Source: Azoarcus sp031555955
GTDB lineage: Bacteria > Pseudomonadota > Gammaproteobacteria > Burkholderiales > Rhodocyclaceae
DNA: 64,000 nt
Direction: 5' to 3'
Assembly (NCBI GenBank): GCA_031555955.1
Contig: JAVBTY010000025.1
Coordinates: forward strand, 1-64,000
In this document: piece by piece, positions 51,294 through 58,634 of the stretch
Position numbering within the stretch: position 1 is the stretch's first letter
Layout of the letters: each line of letters starts with the position of its first letter
Made by a program: the position numbers and the translations under genes
Notes under the pieces: model-generated
What the model was told of the DNA's origin: nothing
The model's database searches: none
What the model saw: only the letters and a program-made list of their open reading frames with translations

Positions 51294-51349
51294 AAAACCG
51301 CTGGGTGCGGCTTCTTGCGGAGATTTTTACGGAAACAGCCGACGGCCAG

Positions 51350-51379
51350 GTGAGAACCGGCCGCCGGTTTCGTTAGAAT
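51350..51379 (+). promoter_or_regulatory. possible sigma-70 promoter of thrC
   Basis: GTGAGA (51350-51355) and TAGAAT (51374-51379) are separated by 18 bp; they match the -35 and -10 consensus at 4 of 6 and 5 of 6 positions. The -10 lies 55 nt before the thrC GTG start. Confidence 0.4.
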
Positions 51380-51434
51380 TCCGCCTTTGCGCCGCGCTGG
51401 CGGCATCCAATCCCGCGATTTCGAGGACATCCCC

Positions 51435-52883
51435 GTGAAGTACATCTCTACCCGCGGCCATGCTGGCCAGCCGGAAAACCCCGGGTTTTGCGACATCCTG
51501 CTGGGCGGTCTCGCGCCGGACGGCGGACTGTACCTGCCCGAAAGCTATCCCCGCGTTTCGCGCGCGGAGCTGGATGCCTGGCGCACGCTTTCTTATGCCG
51601 ATCTCGCCTTCGCCATCCTGTCAAAATTCATTACCGACATTCCGGCGGCCGATCTTGCGGCGATCTGCGCCAGAACCTACACCGCCGAAGTGTATTGCCA
51701 CGCCCGCGCCGGTGACGACCCCGCCGACATTACCCCGGTGCGCTGGCTGGAACCGGGGCGGCTGGGCCTGCTGGAGCTTTCCAACGGGCCCACGCTCGCG
51801 TTCAAGGACATGGCCATGCAGTTGCTCGGCAACCTGTTCGAGTACGTGCTGGCCAAGCGCGGCGAAACAATCAACATCCTCGGCGCGACCTCGGGCGATA
51901 CCGGCTCCGCGGCCGAATACGCGATGCGCGGCAAGCGCGGCGTGCGCGTGTTCATGCTTTCGCCGCATGGTTTGATGAGCCCGTTCCAGCGCGCGCAGAT
52001 GTATTCGCTTCAGGACGACAACATTTTCAATATCGCCGTCACCGGCATGTTCGACGATGCGCAGGACATCGTGAAGGCGGTGTCGAACGATCTCGCCTTC
52101 AAGGCGCGTCACAAGATCGGCGCGGTCAATTCGATCAACTGGGCGCGGGTGGCGGCGCAGATCGTGTATTACTTCAAGGGCTATTTCGCCGCCACGGCCA
52201 GCAACGACCAGCAGGTGGCCTTCTGCGTGCCCTCGGGCAACTTCGGCAACATCTGCGCGGGCCATATCGCCCGCCAGATGGGCCTGCCGGTGGCGAAGCT
52301 GATCCTCGCCACCAACGAAAACGACGTGCTCGACGAGTTCTTCCGCAGCGGCGTTTACCGTCCGCGCAAGGCGGCGGAAACCCATGTCACCTCCAGCCCG
52401 TCGATGGATATTTCCAAGGCGTCGAATTTCGAGCGCTTCGTGTTCGATCTCGCCGGACGCGATCCGGAAGTGGTGGCCGGGCTGTGGCGGCAGGTTGACG
52501 GCGGCGGCGCGTTCGATCTGTCGCAAACGCCCTGGTTCGCCCGCCTGCCGGAATTCGGCTTCACCTCTGGCCGCAGCACGCACGCCGACCGTCTGGCGAC
52601 GATCCGCAAGGTGTTCGAGCGTTACGGCGTTGTCGTCGATACGCATACCGCCGATGGCCTCAAGGTGGCCTTCGACCATGCCGGCAGCGTGCCTGGGGGC
52701 GTGCCGCTTCTGGTGCTGGAAACCGCGCTTCCGGCGAAATTCGCCGAAACCATCCGCGAGGCGCTGGGGCGTGATCCGGAACGCCCCGCCGATCTCGCGC
52801 ACATCGAACAGTTGCCGCAGCGCGTCGAAGTGATGGCGCCGGACGTTGAGGCAGTCAAGGCTTTCATCGCCGCGCGGGTATGA
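51435..52883 (+). CDS. thrC: threonine synthase
   Basis: A PLP enzyme of 482 residues that converts O-phosphohomoserine to threonine. The N-terminus KYISTRGHAGQPENPGFCDI is typical of the long (yeast/gammaproteobacterial) class. The PLP-lysine motif is PTLAFKDMAMQLL near residue 120, and the phosphate-binding ATSGDTGSAAEY follows. Start is GTG 51435, with GAGGA upstream. In many betaproteobacteria thrC follows hom; here hom is not adjacent and an acuI-type gene precedes it. Confidence 0.95.
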   Translation: MKYISTRGHAGQPENPGFCDILLGGLAPDGGLYLPESYPRVSRAELDAWRTLSYADLAFAILSKFITDIPAADLAAICARTYTAEVYCHARAGDDPADITPVRWLEPGRLGLLELSNGPTLAFKDMAMQLLGNLFEYVLAKRGETINILGATSGDTGSAAEYAMRGKRGVRVFMLSPHGLMSPFQRAQMYSLQDDNIFNIAVTGMFDDAQDIVKAVSNDLAFKARHKIGAVNSINWARVAAQIVYYFKGYFAATASNDQQVAFCVPSGNFGNICAGHIARQMGLPVAKLILATNENDVLDEFFRSGVYRPRKAAETHVTSSPSMDISKASNFERFVFDLAGRDPEVVAGLWRQVDGGGAFDLSQTPWFARLPEFGFTSGRSTHADRLATIRKVFERYGVVVDTHTADGLKVAFDHAGSVPGGVPLLVLETALPAKFAETIREALGRDPERPADLAHIEQLPQRVEVMAPDVEAVKAFIAARV

Positions 52884-53018
52884 AACCGCCGCGCGGGCGG
52901 CAGTGAAGTCCGCCCGCGCACGGCGCGCCGGTTATTGGTATCGTTGCGCCCGTTCCGCTGCGCCGCCAGGCGATGCAGACGTTCCAGTTTGTTTGTTCTT
53001 TTATTACGGAGATTCAGA

Positions 53019-53360
53019 ATGAGCGGTATCCAGATTTTTGAACCGGCGCAGTGCGGTTGTTCGGGCGGATGCGGTGGCGGCGCGGCGGGGTTCGACGCGG
53101 ACTTCGAGTGGGCCGCGCAGAATGGCGCGAAGATCGAACGCATCAGCCCGTCGCGGCAGCCGGCGGCGTTCGCCGAAAACATGGCGCTCCAGGCAGTCCT
53201 GGCCCGTTCCGGTTCCGATGCCCTGCCGCTGACGCTGGTGAATGGCGAGGTGGTGCTGACGGGCCGTTATCCCAGCCGTGACGAACTGGCGGGCTGGGGC
53301 GATATTTTCGAGAAGATGACCGCGCCGAAAGGCCATTGCTGCGGCTGCTGCGGCGGCTGA
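53019..53360 (+). CDS. arsD: ArsD-like arsenic metallochaperone
   Basis: A 113-residue ArsD-family protein. ArsD carries As(III) to the ArsA ATPase and weakly represses ars genes. It starts MSGIQIFEPAQCGCSGGCGG, giving a Cys cluster at residues 12, 14 and 18, and shows ALPLTLVNGEVVLTGRYPSRDELAGW, which fits the family. The C-terminus ends in HCCGCCGG with four more Cys. The exact Cys12-Cys13-Cys18 pattern of classical ArsD is shifted to C-x-C-x3-C. No arsA, arsB, arsC or arsR lies nearby, so its partners must be elsewhere or its job differs. Confidence 0.82.
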   Translation: MSGIQIFEPAQCGCSGGCGGGAAGFDADFEWAAQNGAKIERISPSRQPAAFAENMALQAVLARSGSDALPLTLVNGEVVLTGRYPSRDELAGWGDIFEKMTAPKGHCCGCCGG

Positions 53361-53430
53361 ACGCCCGCGCTCCAGACACGTGGAGCCGCTCTGCTGTGAC
53401 GCGGCTCCGCGTCTCCGGCTCCACGCGCCT

Positions 53431-53448
53431 CCGGCCCGCTCGGGCCGG
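53431..53448 (+). terminator. possible terminator after arsD
   Basis: The perfect palindromic hairpin CCGGCCCG-CT-CGGGCCGG is followed by AATGTTTTCC, a short T-run. It is 70 nt past the arsD stop and is preceded by a larger imperfect inverted repeat at 53379-53425. Confidence 0.45.
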
Positions 53449-53459
53449 AATGTTTTCCA

Positions 53460-53619
53460 CCACCAGACGGCGCGCGCTCAATACGCCCAGACGCTCCGCC
53501 GCCGCGTGCCGGACGAGCGGACCCGCATACGCGCCGGGCAGGCGTTCTTTCGCCAGCCAGACCCGCGGCAGTTTCCATAGCGTGTCGCGGAAGCGCCCAT
53601 AAAAAAACGCGAAATGGCC
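53460..53619 (-). pseudogene. possible remnant of an alpha/beta hydrolase C-terminus
   Basis: Read on the minus strand from 53619, an open stretch without a start codon gives GHFAFFYGRFRDTLWKLP followed by RVWLAKERLPG. This resembles the C-terminal end of COG4757-type alpha/beta hydrolases (G-H-x-x-F-F then T-L-W). Nothing upstream of it continues the protein. The likeness is short and judged by eye, so this is a weak call. Confidence 0.22.
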
Positions 53620-53745
53620 GATTCCCGCCGGGCAGGGTGTTGCCCCTGGCTGCTGCGCGGCAGTCCTTATCCGGCAGGAATCCGGTTCGCCGTATCAGGG
53701 TTTTTCCGCATATATCACTTGACGGCAAACATCAACAGAGTGACA

Positions 53746-53768
53746 CTAATAGTAGCAATTATCATTAC
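53746..53768. promoter_or_regulatory. possible Fur box of the iron-uptake operon
   Basis: The minus-strand reading GTAATGATAATTGCTACTA (53768-53750) shares an unbroken run TAATGATAAT with the Fur consensus GATAATGATAATCATTATC, with a poorer second half. It is in the only AT-rich patch of the gap, beside a TTGACG (53719-53724) that could be a -35 box, and 130-150 nt before the first iron-uptake gene. Confidence 0.4.
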
Positions 53769-53895
53769 AGCAAGAGTATTCCTATGGCTACGCATGCGCG
53801 GCCGCACGGCCTGATCCGTGGGCCGGGGGTGTCCTGTTGATCCGTTCCGGCCAGCCCGCATGGGCGGCGGTTGTCCTGTTCTAATGGAGGTTTGC

Positions 53896-54447
53896 ATGTC
53901 TTTCCGTTTTCTGGCGGCGTCCGCCTTGCTGGGCGCGCTTTCTTTTTCCCCGTCCGCCCTGGCGATCGAATACCCCATCGGTTCGCCGCAGCAACGCTTT
54001 GGCATGGAGATCGCCGCGGTCTATCTGCAGCCGGTGGTGATGGAGCCGGAAGGGATGATGAAGAGCGCGGAAAGCTCGGATATCCACATCGAGGCGGATA
54101 TTTCGGCGCTGGGCAATAACCCCAACGGTTTCGAGGAAGGCGCGTGGATTCCCTATCTGATCGTGAAGTATGAAATCGCCAGGGTTGGCGGCGGCGACAG
54201 CGAAAAGCTCAGCGGCGAGTTCATGCCCATGGTGGCCAACGATGGCCCGCACTATGGCGACAACGTCAAGCTGTTCGGGCCGGGCAAGTACACGGTGAAG
54301 TACACGATCCTGCCGCCGTCCGCGAACGCGCATGCCCACTTTGGCCGCCATACCGACCGGCTGACCGGGGTGCGCCCGTGGTTCAAGCCGTTCGAGGTGG
54401 AATATGAATTCACCTACGCCGGTATTGGCAAGAAGGGCGGGTACTGA
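53896..54447 (+). CDS. ftrA: P19/Tpd-type periplasmic iron-binding protein (FtrA-like)
   Basis: A 183-residue exported protein of the P19 (Tpd) family, which binds Fe/Cu in the periplasm and works with an FTR1 permease. A signal peptide (MSFRFLAASALLGALSF to ALA, cleavage near 23) precedes the mature IEYPIGSPQQ. Expected metal-ligand residues are seen: the Met in RFGMEIAAVYLQPV, His in SSDIHIEADI, the GPHYGDN site and HAHFGRHTDR. The ribosome-binding site TGGAGG is 5 nt upstream. It is the first gene of a five-gene iron operon. Confidence 0.92.
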   Translation: MSFRFLAASALLGALSFSPSALAIEYPIGSPQQRFGMEIAAVYLQPVVMEPEGMMKSAESSDIHIEADISALGNNPNGFEEGAWIPYLIVKYEIARVGGGDSEKLSGEFMPMVANDGPHYGDNVKLFGPGKYTVKYTILPPSANAHAHFGRHTDRLTGVRPWFKPFEVEYEFTYAGIGKKGGY

Positions 54448-54448
54448 G

Positions 54449-56023
54449 ATGACGGCGTTTTCTGTTTCCCGTACCGCGCCGCGCCATCGCATGCGGGCGC
54501 TGGGGTTGGCCCTGGGGCTGGCGGCGGTCGGCGGCGCGCAGGCGGCGCCGTCGCAGGATGAGATGCTGCGCATGATGAAGGAGATGAACGCCCGTATCGA
54601 CCGGCTCGAACGGCGCAACTCCGCGCTTGAACAGGAGCTGAACTCTGCGCGGAACTCCGCGCGCGGCGGCGCTCCCGCCCAGGCTGCACAGGCCGATGCG
54701 CCGTCGAAGCTGGAAGCGCGCGTGCAGGTGCTGGAGCAGCAGCAGACGAAGATCGCGGCTGATCTGGAAAAGGACACCATTTCCGAGAAGGAATCCGAGC
54801 TCACCGCGCGCCTCAAGGCGATAGAGTTCCAGGGTGAGTCGGTGCAGAAGGCGGCGCGCATGGTCGAGGCGCTGGAAGGCGTGCAGGTTGGCGTGGCGTT
54901 TACCGCCGTCGCCCAGCATCCCGAAGGCGTACCGCGCGGCGTGGCCGAAAGCGAGCTCAACTATCGCGGCGATGCGTCGATCGGTATCGAACTGCCCAGC
55001 GTCGGCAATACCGGACAGCACCTGTTTGCGCATTTTCGTATCGGGCAGGGCGCGGGCCTGAACGGCCTGCCGGTGTATGCGGTGCCGAATGGCACGGTAT
55101 TCAGCCCGATGTCGATGGAGCCGGATTCTGGCGATTCGTTCGCCGTGCTGGGCCAGCTCTGGTACCAGGCCACCATTCCGCTGCCGTTCGGCGGATTCGC
55201 GCCCAGTTCGAAGAGCCATCTGCATGTGAACTTCGGCAAGATGGATCCGTTCGTGTTCTTCGACCAGAACGCGGTCGCCAACGACGAATCGATCCAGTTC
55301 CTCAATTCTGTTTTTGTGCATAACGCGCTGCTGGATGCGGGCGGAGATGTGGGCGTGGATTCCAACGGCTTTTCGCCCGGACTGCGCATGGCCTACATCA
55401 ACGAGTCGAACGCGCAGGAACCGTGGATGCTGTCCTTTGGCGTTTTCGGCGCCGGGGAAGGCGCGAATTTCTCCCGCGCGTTTTCCGAGCCTTTCCTGAT
55501 TGCGCAGGCGGGGAAAACCTTCCGGCTGTTCGAGGGCATGCCGGGCACCTACCGCGCCTATTACTGGCGCAACGGCCAGGCGGGCGGGTTCGATGAAACG
55601 GCCAGCTATATCCGCAAGGGCTTCGGCCTGTCGGTGGATCAGCAGATCGGCTCCGATTATTCCGTGTTCGCGCGCTTCGGCAAGCACATCCAGAACGATG
55701 GCGCCATGTTCGACCGTACGTGGTCCTTTGGCGGGGTGATGACGGGTAATCCGTGGAACCGCGGTGATGACCGCCTCGGGCTGGCGTTCAGCTGGCAGCG
55801 CACCAGCAGTGAATTCGCCGACTATTCGGCAGCGGGCGTGGAAGAGGGCAGTTCGGATTACGCCGCTTCTGGCAATGAGCGCGTGGCCGAGCTGTACTAC
55901 AGCTACCGCCTGAGCAAGGAGCTGGCGCTTACGCCCAGCCTGCAGTACATCACCAGGCCCGGCGGAAACAGTTCGGCCGACGATATCAGCATTCTCGGCC
56001 TGCGCGCCAACGTTGGGTTCTGA
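54449..56023 (+). CDS. OprB-type outer-membrane porin with N-terminal coiled coil
   Basis: A 524-residue outer-membrane protein. A signal peptide (cleaved near AAVGGAQA-AP) is followed by an amphipathic coiled coil (about 30-130, with MKEMNARIDRLERRNSALEQ) and then a beta-barrel of the OprB (carbohydrate-selective porin) family. FGKMDPFVFFDQNAVAND and the near-terminal TPSLQYITRPGGNSSAD are typical. It ends in Phe, as barrel proteins do. It starts 1 nt after the P19 gene stops and is followed by the cupredoxin gene after 12 nt, so it is embedded in the iron-uptake operon. What passes through it is unknown; an iron complex is a reasonable guess from context. Confidence 0.87.
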   Translation: MTAFSVSRTAPRHRMRALGLALGLAAVGGAQAAPSQDEMLRMMKEMNARIDRLERRNSALEQELNSARNSARGGAPAQAAQADAPSKLEARVQVLEQQQTKIAADLEKDTISEKESELTARLKAIEFQGESVQKAARMVEALEGVQVGVAFTAVAQHPEGVPRGVAESELNYRGDASIGIELPSVGNTGQHLFAHFRIGQGAGLNGLPVYAVPNGTVFSPMSMEPDSGDSFAVLGQLWYQATIPLPFGGFAPSSKSHLHVNFGKMDPFVFFDQNAVANDESIQFLNSVFVHNALLDAGGDVGVDSNGFSPGLRMAYINESNAQEPWMLSFGVFGAGEGANFSRAFSEPFLIAQAGKTFRLFEGMPGTYRAYYWRNGQAGGFDETASYIRKGFGLSVDQQIGSDYSVFARFGKHIQNDGAMFDRTWSFGGVMTGNPWNRGDDRLGLAFSWQRTSSEFADYSAAGVEEGSSDYAASGNERVAELYYSYRLSKELALTPSLQYITRPGGNSSADDISILGLRANVGF

Positions 56024-56035
56024 CCAGAAAACAGC

Positions 56036-56392
56036 ATGATGCGTCTGCATGTATCTGCCTTCTGCCGCCGCGCCATGCTCGCCGCCAGCCTGCTGCTGGC
56101 GGCGGCGGGCGCGGGCGCGCAGGAGGATATGCCCAGCTTTGATCTCCTCATCAAGGCTGGGCGTTTTATTCCCGAAACGCTGGAGGTTCCAGCCAACACG
56201 AAATTCCGCCTGCGGATCAAAAACGAGGGGCCCGGCGCGGAAGAATTCGAAAGCATCGAGCTGAAGAAAGAGAAAGTGCTTGCGCCGGGGGCGTCGAGTT
56301 TTCTCATCTTTCAGCCGCTGAAACCGGGCAGCTACAAGTTTTTCGGCGAGTTTCACCCCGAAACCGCGCAAGGCCGGATCGTCGCCCGATAG
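56036..56392 (+). CDS. ftrB: periplasmic cupredoxin-domain protein (FtrB-like)
   Basis: A 118-residue exported protein with a signal peptide (about 1-29, ending AGAGAQ) and a cupredoxin-like beta-sandwich: FDLLIKAGRFIPETLEVPA, NEGPGAEEFESIELKK, LAPGASSFLIFQPLKPG and FFGEFHPETAQG. In FtrABCD systems FtrB is thought to oxidise Fe(II) or pass it from FtrA to the permease. The classic type-1 copper Cys is not seen. Confidence 0.88.
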   Translation: MMRLHVSAFCRRAMLAASLLLAAAGAGAQEDMPSFDLLIKAGRFIPETLEVPANTKFRLRIKNEGPGAEEFESIELKKEKVLAPGASSFLIFQPLKPGSYKFFGEFHPETAQGRIVAR

Positions 56393-56424
56393 GCGCGGAC
56401 AGGGGCGCGCGAAAGGAAGCTGTG

Positions 56425-57237
56425 ATGGGCAATGCCCTGTTTGTGGTATGGCGTGAAAGCCTCGAAGCGATGCTGGTCATCGGCATTCTTCACGCCTGGA
56501 TCGGGCGTAACCGGATCGAAGGCGGCTTCCGCGCGCTGTACGCGGGCGTTGGCGCGGGAATACTGCTCGCGCTGCTGCTGGGCTGGGCGATGCTCGCGGC
56601 GCAGAGCGAACTTTCCGGACTGGCGCTGGAGTGGTTCCAGACGGGGGTGCTGTTCGCCGCCGCCGTGCTGATCGCGCAGATGGTGCTGTGGATGGCGCGG
56701 CATGGGCGCGAGATGAAACAGCAGCTCGAAGCCGGCATGGCGCGGGCCGCCGGGCGCGGGCAATGGTTCGGCATGGCCGCGATCGCGGCGCTGGCCGTGG
56801 CGCGCGAAGGGGCGGAGACGGTGATTTTCCTCTACGGCCTGAGCATGGAAGGCGGCGGCATGGCCGCGCTGGCCGGCGGCGCGGCGGGCGGATTTCTCCT
56901 TGCGCTGGCGACGGCGTGGGCGGCGGCGCGCGGGCTGCGGGGGATCAACATGCGGCATTTTTTCACCCTCAGCGGCATCCTGCTGCTTGTGTTCGCCGCC
57001 GCGCTTTTCGCCGCAGGCATCGAGCGCCTCATTGGCATGGGCGTGCTTCCGGCGCTGATTGATCCGCTGTGGGATAGCAGCGCGCTGCTCGACGACAGTT
57101 CCAGCGGCGGGCGTTTCGTGGCCGGGCTCACCGGTTACCGCGCGCAGCCTTCGCTGATGCTGCTGCTGTGTTACGCCGCATTCTGGCTCTGCGTCGGCGG
57201 CCTGCGGCAGGCCATGGCGCGGACGTCGCGGGAGTAA
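56425..57237 (+). CDS. ftrC: FTR1-family high-affinity iron permease (FtrC-like)
   Basis: A 270-residue inner-membrane permease with seven hydrophobic segments. The two iron-binding R-E-x-x-E motifs are present as WRESLEAML (about residue 10) and AREGAETVIF (about residue 130). It moves iron from the periplasm into the cytoplasm. ATG 56425 is used, though a GTG sits one codon before; AAGGAAG lies upstream. It is 4 nt from the ferredoxin-like gene. Confidence 0.93.
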   Translation: MGNALFVVWRESLEAMLVIGILHAWIGRNRIEGGFRALYAGVGAGILLALLLGWAMLAAQSELSGLALEWFQTGVLFAAAVLIAQMVLWMARHGREMKQQLEAGMARAAGRGQWFGMAAIAALAVAREGAETVIFLYGLSMEGGGMAALAGGAAGGFLLALATAWAAARGLRGINMRHFFTLSGILLLVFAAALFAAGIERLIGMGVLPALIDPLWDSSALLDDSSSGGRFVAGLTGYRAQPSLMLLLCYAAFWLCVGGLRQAMARTSRE

Positions 57238-57241
57238 GCGC

Positions 57242-58609
57242 ATGCCGCGCGGTTTCATCGCCGCATTTGGGGAGGCGCTGGCGCGCCACCGGCGCACCCT
57301 TATCGCCATTCAATGGGCGGTGGTGGTGTTTTATTTCGGCCTGCTCATCATCCCCGTGTGGACGCCGCCGCCGCCGGAAGACGCCCATATCTGGAGCAAC
57401 CTGCGCCTGCTGGCCCAGTTCGTATTCTGGGGGCTGTGGTGGCCGGGCGTCATGCTCGGCACGATGCTGTTCGGGCGGATGTGGTGCGGCGTGTTCTGCC
57501 CGGAGGGGGCGATCTCCGAATGGGCGAGCGGCTTCGGGCGCGGCAGGCCGGTGCCGCGCTGGCTCAAATGGGGCGGCTGGCCTTTTGTCGCGTTCGTGTG
57601 CACCACGGTGTATGGGCAGCTCATCAGCGTGTATGAATACCAGGAAGCCGCACTGCTGATACTGGGCGGATCTTCGGTGGCGGCGGTGGCTATCGGGCTG
57701 CTGTACGGACGGGGGCGGCGCGTGTGGTGCCGCCATCTGTGCCCGGCTTCGGGCGTGTTTGCGCTGCTGGCGCGGATCGCGCCGCTGCATTACCGCGTAG
57801 ACCGCGCGGCGTGGGATCGCGGCGGGCGCGGCGTGATTCCGCTCAAACCCGTGGACTGTGCGCCGCTGGTCGATATCCGGCGCATGACGAGCGCTGCCGA
57901 GTGCCATAGCTGCGGGCGCTGCGCGGGGCATCGCGGTGCGGTCGAACTGGCCGCGCGCGCGCCGGGCGCGGAAGTGGCCGATCCTGGCGCGCCCGTGCGC
58001 GGCGCGGAGGCGGCGACGCTGCTGTTCGGCGTGCTGGGCGTGGCGACGCTGGCGTTCCAGTGGACGATCAGCCCGGTGTTCCTGCGGCTGAAAATGGCCG
58101 CTGCCGAATGGCTGGTGGAGCACGATGTTTTCTGGCCGCTGCAGGACAATGCGCCGTGGTGGGCGCTTACCCACTATCCCGCCGTCAACGACGTGTTCAC
58201 CTGGCTGGATGGGGCGATGATCCTGGCCTACATCCTCGCTGGCGGCGTGCTGCTCGGCGCGCTGCTGTGGGGCTGCGTGGCGCTTGCGGCGAAAGTGGCG
58301 GCGGATGCGCGCCTGGGCTGGCAGCGCCTGACGCTGACGCTGATTCCGCTGGGCGGCATCAACGTCGTGCTTGGGCTCACCATGCTCACCTTCAGCCAGC
58401 TGCGCGCGGAACGCATCGCCGTGCCCGGCGTGGACGGGCTGCGCGCCGCGCTGATGGCGCTGGCGGTGGCGTGGTCCATCGCGCTGGCCGTCGCGCTGCT
58501 GCGCCGCGCGGGCGGAAGCCTGCCGCGCCGCGCGGGCGCGTTCGCGCTGCTGCTGGCGCCGATGGCGGTGATGACGGCGATCTGGTACGCCATGTTCTTC
58601 GTCTGGTAA
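57242..58609 (+). CDS. ftrD: membrane 4Fe-4S protein (FtrD-like, NapH/CcoG relative)
   Basis: A 455-residue polytopic inner-membrane protein that probably delivers electrons for FTR1-dependent iron uptake. It has about eight membrane helices and NapH-type motifs MWCGVFCPEG (near 80) and VWCRHLCPASG (near 160). A third Cys-rich stretch ECHSCGRCAGHRG (near 220) replaces the usual ferredoxin motif and carries only three Cys, so the cluster content is uncertain. It is the last gene of the operon and faces putA tail to tail. Confidence 0.88.
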   Translation: MPRGFIAAFGEALARHRRTLIAIQWAVVVFYFGLLIIPVWTPPPPEDAHIWSNLRLLAQFVFWGLWWPGVMLGTMLFGRMWCGVFCPEGAISEWASGFGRGRPVPRWLKWGGWPFVAFVCTTVYGQLISVYEYQEAALLILGGSSVAAVAIGLLYGRGRRVWCRHLCPASGVFALLARIAPLHYRVDRAAWDRGGRGVIPLKPVDCAPLVDIRRMTSAAECHSCGRCAGHRGAVELAARAPGAEVADPGAPVRGAEAATLLFGVLGVATLAFQWTISPVFLRLKMAAAEWLVEHDVFWPLQDNAPWWALTHYPAVNDVFTWLDGAMILAYILAGGVLLGALLWGCVALAAKVAADARLGWQRLTLTLIPLGGINVVLGLTMLTFSQLRAERIAVPGVDGLRAALMALAVAWSIALAVALLRRAGGSLPRRAGAFALLLAPMAVMTAIWYAMFFVW

Positions 58610-58634
58610 GGCCGAAGGCCGGGGCGGCGTCCGG

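Larger units (their letters stand above)
53361..53895. other. 535-nt intergenic region between arsD and the iron-uptake operon
   Basis: No intact gene is seen. It contains two GC-rich inverted repeats just after arsD (53379-53425, CGTGGAGCCG against CGGCTCCACG, and 53431-53448), a possible minus-strand gene remnant (53460-53619), and an AT-rich stretch (53700-53790) with a possible Fur site and promoter for the iron operon. Confidence 0.6.

Noticed and set aside
54410..56371. 653-codon minus-strand frame opposite the OprB-type porin
   Set aside because: Antisense shadow without recognisable domains; the porin has a signal peptide and family motifs.
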